Notes under the pieces: generated by a model
Seen by the model: the letters and a program-made list of their open reading frames with translations, nothing else
Told to the model about the DNA's origin: nothing
The model's database searches: none
From: Chloroflexota bacterium
GTDB taxonomy: Bacteria; Chloroflexota; Anaerolineae; Anaerolineales; UBA4823
Reading direction: 5' to 3'
Assembly (NCBI GenBank): GCA_012798185.1
Contig: JAAZNS010000251.1
Span: forward strand, 1-11,508
Length of the DNA stretch: 11,508 nt
Made by a program: the position numbers and the translations under genes
Part shown: positions 8,245 through 11,508 of the stretch, piece by piece
How the letters are laid out: each line of letters begins with the position of its first letter
How positions within the stretch are numbered: the stretch's first letter is position 1

Positions 8245-8624
8245 ACCTGAATGACATTTTCAAAATGGGTGATAGTTGGTGTTTCTCTCGAATCCGGCTT
8301 TTCAACTGCAATGATATCCACTCGCCAGCTTTCTTCAATTTCTGGGTGTTCCTGGAAATATGATGATATCGAAGCAATTAAATGCTCCTGTTTTCGCCGG
8401 GTAACAGATATCTCGGGCGGACCATATTTCTTTGTGGCGCGGGTTTTTACTTCTACAAATACAAGATTGCCTTCTGGATTCTGCCGGGCAAGCAGATCGA
8501 TTTCCCCAAATGGTGTTCTTATATTGCGTGACAGGATTGTGTAACCCTTCTGCTCTAAATAGTACGCTGCATATTCCTCCCCCCATGTTCCCAACGATAG
8601 ATGATGCCGTTTTATCTTTCCCAT
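8241..8624 (-). CDS. yraN: YraN family (UPF0102) putative endonuclease-like protein
   Basis: This small protein of 127 residues matches the UPF0102 pattern: LGTWGEEYAAYYLEQKGY (11-28), SRNIRTPFGEIDLLA (32-46), then LVFVEVKTR (54-62) and YGPPE (67-71). GEID with D43 plus E58-x-K60 forms the PD-(D/E)xK nuclease-like core. The cellular substrate of the family is not firmly established. The ATG at 8624 overlaps the last 13 bases of the glycosyltransferase gene in another frame, and the stop overlaps the miaA start by four bases (ATGA). There is no clear independent Shine-Dalgarno sequence, so it probably depends on ribosomes finishing the upstream gene. Confidence 0.92.
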   Translation of the reverse strand: MGKIKRHHLSLGTWGEEYAAYYLEQKGYTILSRNIRTPFGEIDLLARQNPEGNLVFVEVKTRATKKYGPPEISVTRRKQEHLIASISSYFQEHPEIEESWRVDIIAVEKPDSRETPTITHFENVIQV

Positions 8625-9814
8625 TTATCAAGAATGCGTCGAAGTCGTATACGAAAACTGCGTCGTTTTTCAAGTGATTGATTGATTACTTCCTGGTATT
8701 TTTCAATCATCATTTTCGATGTTTTTATTATTGAATATGATTCTGCTCTTTCACGAGCTGATTTTTTCATTTGTCGGCGAACTTCATGTTCGGTTACCAT
8801 TTTTACCATTATCGCGGTAAAAGCTGCTAAATCTTCATCTTCGGCTAAATAACCATTCACACCATCTTGGACAATATCACCCACTCCGGGAGATTTTATG
8901 CCAAGAACAGGTAAGCCAACCGCCATTGCTTCAATCACCGATAATGGATGAACTTCAGTGATAGATGCTGTAGCATAGATATCGCCGGTCGCCAGGTAAC
9001 GTCGAATATCCTCATATGGAACCATTCCAAAAAATTTAACTTTGGAACTCATTCCCAAATGGTCAACAAGATCGGTTAAGTTATCACGCTCTGGGCCATC
9101 ACCCACTAATAATAATCCCAAGTTTTTATATGCCTTAGCAACACCAGCAAAACTACGGATTAAGAATGACAAGTTTTTTTCGGGACTTAACCTTCCCGTA
9201 TATACTAGAAGTATGTCATTTTCAGAAAAACCCATTGAAGCCCGGTTGAGTGGCTCAATTTTTGCTTCGAATGGTTGAAGATCGACACCATTTGGCACTA
9301 TTTCGATCGGCACAGTTACTCCAATATTTTGTAATATCGTTTTTACACTGGGCGAAGGGGAAATCACCATATTACAAGCCCGGCAAAATGACGGTAAATA
9401 GGCTGCAAGTGCCGTTTCGCTAATCGTTTCAGGTATTCCAGGTAAGTATGCTTTTGCATACAAATCATACCGGGTGTGGTTGGTAAAAACGATCGGGATA
9501 CCCCGTGGTCGGCAGTACCTTAAAGCTAATGATCCGCTCAAAAACGGATGATGAACATGCACCACATCCATAGTGCGAAGTAATGCCCGCGCCTCCCGGC
9601 GGTAATTAATATTGAAAAAATATCCAGTATCGAGCAATGGTAAACCCGGAGAGCGGATAACATTCGATTCGTCATCTTGATAATCTTCATCGCTGAATGT
9701 AAAAATAAAAACTTGATGTCCTTCCTTTTCAAGAAACCGTTTATTAAGCGAAATGTAATTTGTTATTCCGCTGATATGCGGTTTGTAGACATCGGTCATC
9801 ATCCCTATGCGCAT
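8612..9814 (-). CDS. GT4 family glycosyltransferase
   Basis: The 400-residue protein has the GT-B fold of GT4 enzymes. The N-terminus MRIGMMTDVYKPHISGI carries the glycine loop of the acceptor domain, HVHHP is at 86-90, and TNHTRYDLY at 111-119 resembles lipid glucosyltransferases. YTGRLSPEKN is at 205-214, and the EX7E donor motif spans E287 to E295. The C-terminal tail (382-400) is strongly basic, with nine Arg or Lys and alternating hydrophobics, suggesting an amphipathic membrane-surface helix. A role such as glycosylating diacylglycerol or another lipid is plausible but not proven. The frame reaches back to a TTG at 9841, but GGGAGGT at 9824-9818 lies inside that extension, three bases before the ATG at 9814, which is the true start. 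First gene of the operon. Confidence 0.9.
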   Translation of the reverse strand: MRIGMMTDVYKPHISGITNYISLNKRFLEKEGHQVFIFTFSDEDYQDDESNVIRSPGLPLLDTGYFFNINYRREARALLRTMDVVHVHHPFLSGSLALRYCRPRGIPIVFTNHTRYDLYAKAYLPGIPETISETALAAYLPSFCRACNMVISPSPSVKTILQNIGVTVPIEIVPNGVDLQPFEAKIEPLNRASMGFSENDILLVYTGRLSPEKNLSFLIRSFAGVAKAYKNLGLLLVGDGPERDNLTDLVDHLGMSSKVKFFGMVPYEDIRRYLATGDIYATASITEVHPLSVIEAMAVGLPVLGIKSPGVGDIVQDGVNGYLAEDEDLAAFTAIMVKMVTEHEVRRQMKKSARERAESYSIIKTSKMMIEKYQEVINQSLEKRRSFRIRLRRILDKWER

Positions 9815-9817
9815 GGG

Positions 9818-9824
9818 ACCTCCC
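9818..9824 (-). promoter_or_regulatory. Strong ribosome binding site of the glycosyltransferase
   Basis: GGGAGGT on the minus strand, with a three-base gap to the ATG at 9814, settles the start. It is by far the best ribosome binding site in the operon, consistent with the downstream genes being translated by coupling. Confidence 0.85.
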
Positions 9825-9869
9825 AGACAATGATTCTCCAATTAATTGTGGCATATCTTATCCTTAATC

Positions 9870-9875
9870 ATTATA
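9870..9875 (-). promoter_or_regulatory. Possible -10 box of the GT-yraN-miaA operon
   Basis: A perfect TATAAT on the minus strand lies 55 bases before the glycosyltransferase ATG. No good -35 box sits at 16-18 bases (the best is CAGGAT), so the promoter may be activator-dependent or elsewhere. It is back to back with the plus-strand promoter at 9884-9912, so the two may compete. Confidence 0.35.
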
Positions 9876-9883
9876 TCTCGAAC

Positions 9884-9912
9884 TTGGCAGTTATCCTGTA
9901 GGCGAGTACAAT
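9884..9912 (+). promoter_or_regulatory. Promoter of the membrane protein/JAMM pair
   Basis: TTGGCA (9884-9889, 5/6 to consensus) is followed by a 17-base spacer and TACAAT (9907-9912, 5/6). The predicted transcription start, six to eight bases further on, falls at 9918-9920. The last of these is the first base of the only plausible start codon of the next gene. Confidence 0.6.
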
Positions 9913-9919
9913 CTTCCTT

Positions 9920-10732
9920 GTGGAAAAATCCAATCATTTTTTACCTGTTGAACGACTCAGTACACTCGTTGCAGTTATCCTGCTGGCATATACGCTTGCT
10001 CGTTTTATCAGCATCCCCGACCAGGTGTTTACTATTCAAGTATTTGGCATATATATGGATATTAACTTTAATATCCGAACTCTTATTGTATTATTAGTGG
10101 TGGCATTAACCATTAGCGGCACCGATTGGCTTATTCGTAATCACCCCAGCATAAAAAAATCCAATCCCATTAAACATTGGTTTTTACCGTCACTTACTGC
10201 CTGGGTGATTGGCTTTCCTTTATTCATGCTCCCTTTAGGACCTTATTGGTGGACAAGCTTTTTCCTTGGAGGCTTATTATTAACCATTGTCTTAATATCT
10301 GAATACATTACAGTAAATCCACAAGATTTTCGGCAGCCAATAGCTACTGCCCTATTAACTGCGGTATCTTTCGCCATTTATCTTATTCTGTGTTTTTTTG
10401 TTCACTATGTTGGTGCCAGATTGATATTGATCCTGCCTGCGATTTTCCTTGCCAGCGGGCTGGTCAGCCTTCGAACATTAAACTTGCGCTTACCCGAAAG
10501 ATGGTCTTTTTCTGAAGCGGGTATTATCGCTTTGATTTCTTCCCAGTTTGCTGCAGGCTTGCATTATTGGCCAATTTCTGCTTTTTCATACGGGCTTTCT
10601 TTATTAGGATTAACCTATGCGATTTGTACATTCTTTGCAAACCTGGCTGAATCCGAGTCGATCCGCAAAGCGATTATCGAACCGGGATTAGTTGCATTAT
10701 TGATGATCGGATTTGCCTACTGGTATCGATAA
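9920..10732 (+). CDS. Multi-pass membrane protein of unknown function
   Basis: The 270-residue protein is mostly hydrophobic. About eight membrane helices can be drawn, near 13-31, 52-69, 90-108, 111-131, 141-161, 165-183, 200-240 (two) and 253-269, joined by short loops. I see no transporter or enzyme motif and do not recognise a characterised family. The start is the GTG at 9920: an in-frame TAG at 9899-9901 closes the frame upstream, and the next ATG is codon 46, which would remove the first helix. No Shine-Dalgarno sequence precedes the GTG. Together with the promoter at 9884-9912, this suggests a leaderless transcript. The JAMM protease gene follows after five bases and is almost certainly co-transcribed. 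Confidence 0.82.
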   Translation: MEKSNHFLPVERLSTLVAVILLAYTLARFISIPDQVFTIQVFGIYMDINFNIRTLIVLLVVALTISGTDWLIRNHPSIKKSNPIKHWFLPSLTAWVIGFPLFMLPLGPYWWTSFFLGGLLLTIVLISEYITVNPQDFRQPIATALLTAVSFAIYLILCFFVHYVGARLILILPAIFLASGLVSLRTLNLRLPERWSFSEAGIIALISSQFAAGLHYWPISAFSYGLSLLGLTYAICTFFANLAESESIRKAIIEPGLVALLMIGFAYWYR

Positions 10733-10737
10733 ACCTG

Positions 10738-11145
10738 ATGTACTTTCAACAATTATCGATCTCTCGTTTACATTGGGATAAAATGCAAGCTCATGTAGCA
10801 CACAATTACCCAATCGAGGCTTGCGGATTGCTTGCTGGGGTTAATACAAAGGTGTTTTCTGTATTTCCGGTCACGAATTCACTGAATAGTCAGACGCGCT
10901 ATCGAATGGATGCTCAAGAACAATTATCGATTTTTCTGACCATCGAGAAGAGGAATTGGGATTTGCTTGGCATTTATCATTCCCACCCGAATGGACCTCC
11001 CTACCCGTCTCGAACCGATATTGACGAAGCGTACTATCCAGGAGTCGCTCAACTCATTTGGGTTCTCAACGATCAGATATGGACTTGCCATGCTTTTCAT
11101 ATTTATGATTGTAAGGTAAGTCAGATCGAATTGATTATTGAATAG
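10738..11145 (+). CDS. JAMM/MPN+ (Mov34/PAD-1, M67) family metalloprotease
   Basis: The 135-residue single-domain protein has the complete JAMM zinc site: E27 in PIEACGLLAG, H81 and H83 in HSHP, then S91 and D94 in the SxxD that follows seven residues later. Prokaryotic members of this family cleave isopeptide or peptide bonds, often removing sulfur-carrier or ubiquitin-like proteins (for example CysO-cysteine hydrolysis by Mec), but no ThiS/MoaD-like partner is visible here. There is no signal peptide, so it is probably cytoplasmic. The ATG at 10738 follows the membrane-protein stop by five bases without a Shine-Dalgarno sequence, so translation is likely coupled. The final base of its TAG stop is also the first base of the palindromic repeat that follows. 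Confidence 0.88.
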   Translation: MYFQQLSISRLHWDKMQAHVAHNYPIEACGLLAGVNTKVFSVFPVTNSLNSQTRYRMDAQEQLSIFLTIEKRNWDLLGIYHSHPNGPPYPSRTDIDEAYYPGVAQLIWVLNDQIWTCHAFHIYDCKVSQIELIIE

Positions 11146-11258
11146 GGGCTGTCCTAAAAGTCGATTTTGTCATGTTGAGCGTAGCGAAACATCCCTTTTA
11201 TGTAATGAATAGACCCTTCGCTTCGCTCAGGGTGACAGCCTACTTTTAATACAGCCCC
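11145..11258. mobile_element. 114-bp MITE-like palindromic element with terminal inverted repeats
   Basis: The ends are perfect 8-bp inverted repeats, GGGGCTGT (11145-11152) and ACAGCCCC (11251-11258). With two mismatches the match runs on through TAAAAGT/ACTTTTA. The trinucleotide ATA flanks both ends (11142-11144 and 11259-11261) as a possible target duplication. There is no room for a transposase, so the element would be mobilised in trans, if at all. The GGGGCTGT-type end resembles ends I associate with insertion sequences, but I cannot name the family. Deleting the element plus one ATA turns the JAMM stop from TAG to TAA without changing the protein. Confidence 0.7.
11168..11237. repeat. 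Inner TGTCA...TGACA dyad with two local hairpins
   Basis: Inside the element, a 70-bp segment is itself a near-palindrome bounded by TGTCA and TGACA, and its halves share GAGCG and AGCGAA cores. Each half also folds alone: ATGTT (11172-11176) pairs with AACAT (11188-11192), and ACCCT (11213-11217) pairs with AGGGT (11229-11233), both with 11-base loops. Similar TGTCA...TGAGCG...AGCGAA repeats are, from memory, scattered through many bacterial genomes. No second copy occurs in this window. Confidence 0.7.
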
Positions 11259-11463
11259 ATAAAAATTCAAAAATATTATCAAAGAAATGTAACTTTAACA
11301 CAATGAAAGTGTTTCGAGTATTGTAACTGCTCAGGTATAGTGGTAAAGCTTCGAATTTATGGTTTTTCGGGTATTGCGGTATCATAAACAGTGCATACTC
11401 GGGAACTCCCCTAATCTATCTGATTAGTTACCGAGAATTAAACAATGTATTTGAGGAAACCCT
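11259..11463. other. Intergenic region with a leader hairpin before the right-edge gene
   Basis: No gene is visible. Small stems include AACAC (11297-11301) with GTGTT (11309-11313). A larger bulged hairpin spans 11398-11435: CTCGG/CCGAG outside and CTAATC (11411-11416)/GATTAG (11422-11427) inside, around a TATCT loop. It ends 28 bases before the start of the right-edge gene and has no T-run, so it may be a leader structure. TATCAT at 11380-11385 could be a -10 box but lacks a good -35. Confidence 0.4.
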
Positions 11464-11508
11464 ATGTTCATTTTACCCAATTTATTAATCTTGGTTATTT
11501 CTTATATA
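11464..11508 (+). CDS. Start of a gene running off the right edge, hydrophobic N-terminus
   Basis: An ATG at 11464 is preceded by GAGGAA (11453-11458) at good spacing. The fifteen visible codons encode a strongly hydrophobic run (MFILPNLLILVISYI), so the product probably begins with a membrane helix or signal anchor. Too little is present to name it. Confidence 0.55.
   Translation, partial: MFILPNLLILVISYI

Noticed and set aside
8335..8673. A 112-codon minus-strand frame overlapping yraN and the glycosyltransferase end
   Set aside because: It is out of frame with both recognisable proteins covering the same bases, so it is a shadow.
9812..9841. TTG at 9841 as start of the glycosyltransferase
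   Set aside because: The extension contains the ribosome binding site GGGAGGT, and family members begin at the MRIG equivalent.
9846..10097. An 83-codon plus-strand frame before and inside the membrane-protein gene
   Set aside because: It overlaps the promoter and the first part of the membrane protein in another frame and shows no family features.
11145..11258. CRISPR repeat or tRNA-like structure
   Set aside because: Only one copy is present, there are no regularly spaced repeats or spacers, and no cloverleaf or anticodon arm can be drawn; the terminal inverted repeats fit a MITE-like element.

Overview
The window looks like ordinary chromosome from an AT-rich bacterium. Gene content (a PIG-L deacetylase with the HPDHR motif, a GT4 glycosyltransferase, YraN, MiaA with the DSRxxYR and GGTGQY variants, and a stand-alone JAMM protease beside a multi-pass membrane protein) is most reminiscent of Chloroflexota, class Anaerolineae. 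That placement is inference from how the proteins read, not from any search. No rRNA, tRNA, CRISPR array, phage gene or transposase was seen.

Layout. Bases 1-308 hold no gene I can support. A PIG-L deacetylase (309-1046, minus) is divergent from a long-chain acyl-CoA synthetase (1394-3079, plus). The synthetase's apparent upstream extension is really its promoter. Convergent with the synthetase is a D-Ala-D-Ala-ligase-like ATP-grasp enzyme (3159-4220, minus), with its own good sigma-70-type promoter. Next comes a tightly packed minus-strand operon, read right to left: GT4 glycosyltransferase (9814-8612), YraN (8624-8241), MiaA tRNA dimethylallyltransferase (8244-7258), and a 925-residue membrane-anchored coiled-coil protein (7248-4471). 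The first three genes overlap at their ends, and the last starts 9 bases after miaA stops. Divergent from this operon is a plus-strand pair: a roughly eight-helix membrane protein (9920-10732) and a complete JAMM/MPN+ metalloprotease (10738-11145).

A 114-bp palindromic, transposase-less repeat (11145-11258) sits exactly on the stop codon of the JAMM gene. It has 8-bp perfect terminal inverted repeats and a possible 3-bp target duplication. Removing it in silico restores a TAA at the same codon. After it comes a 205-base non-coding stretch, then the first 15 codons of a gene that runs off the right edge behind a clear Shine-Dalgarno sequence.

How the genes fit together. The minus operon mixes envelope glycolipid or glycan synthesis, tRNA modification, and a large membrane-tethered coiled-coil protein with the topology of EzrA-type division regulators. 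The most interesting undescribed items are that coiled-coil protein, the membrane protein plus JAMM protease pair (whose promoter placement suggests a leaderless GTG start), and the nested palindromic element. No clearly new multi-gene system is visible. The rest is recognisable housekeeping and accessory metabolism.
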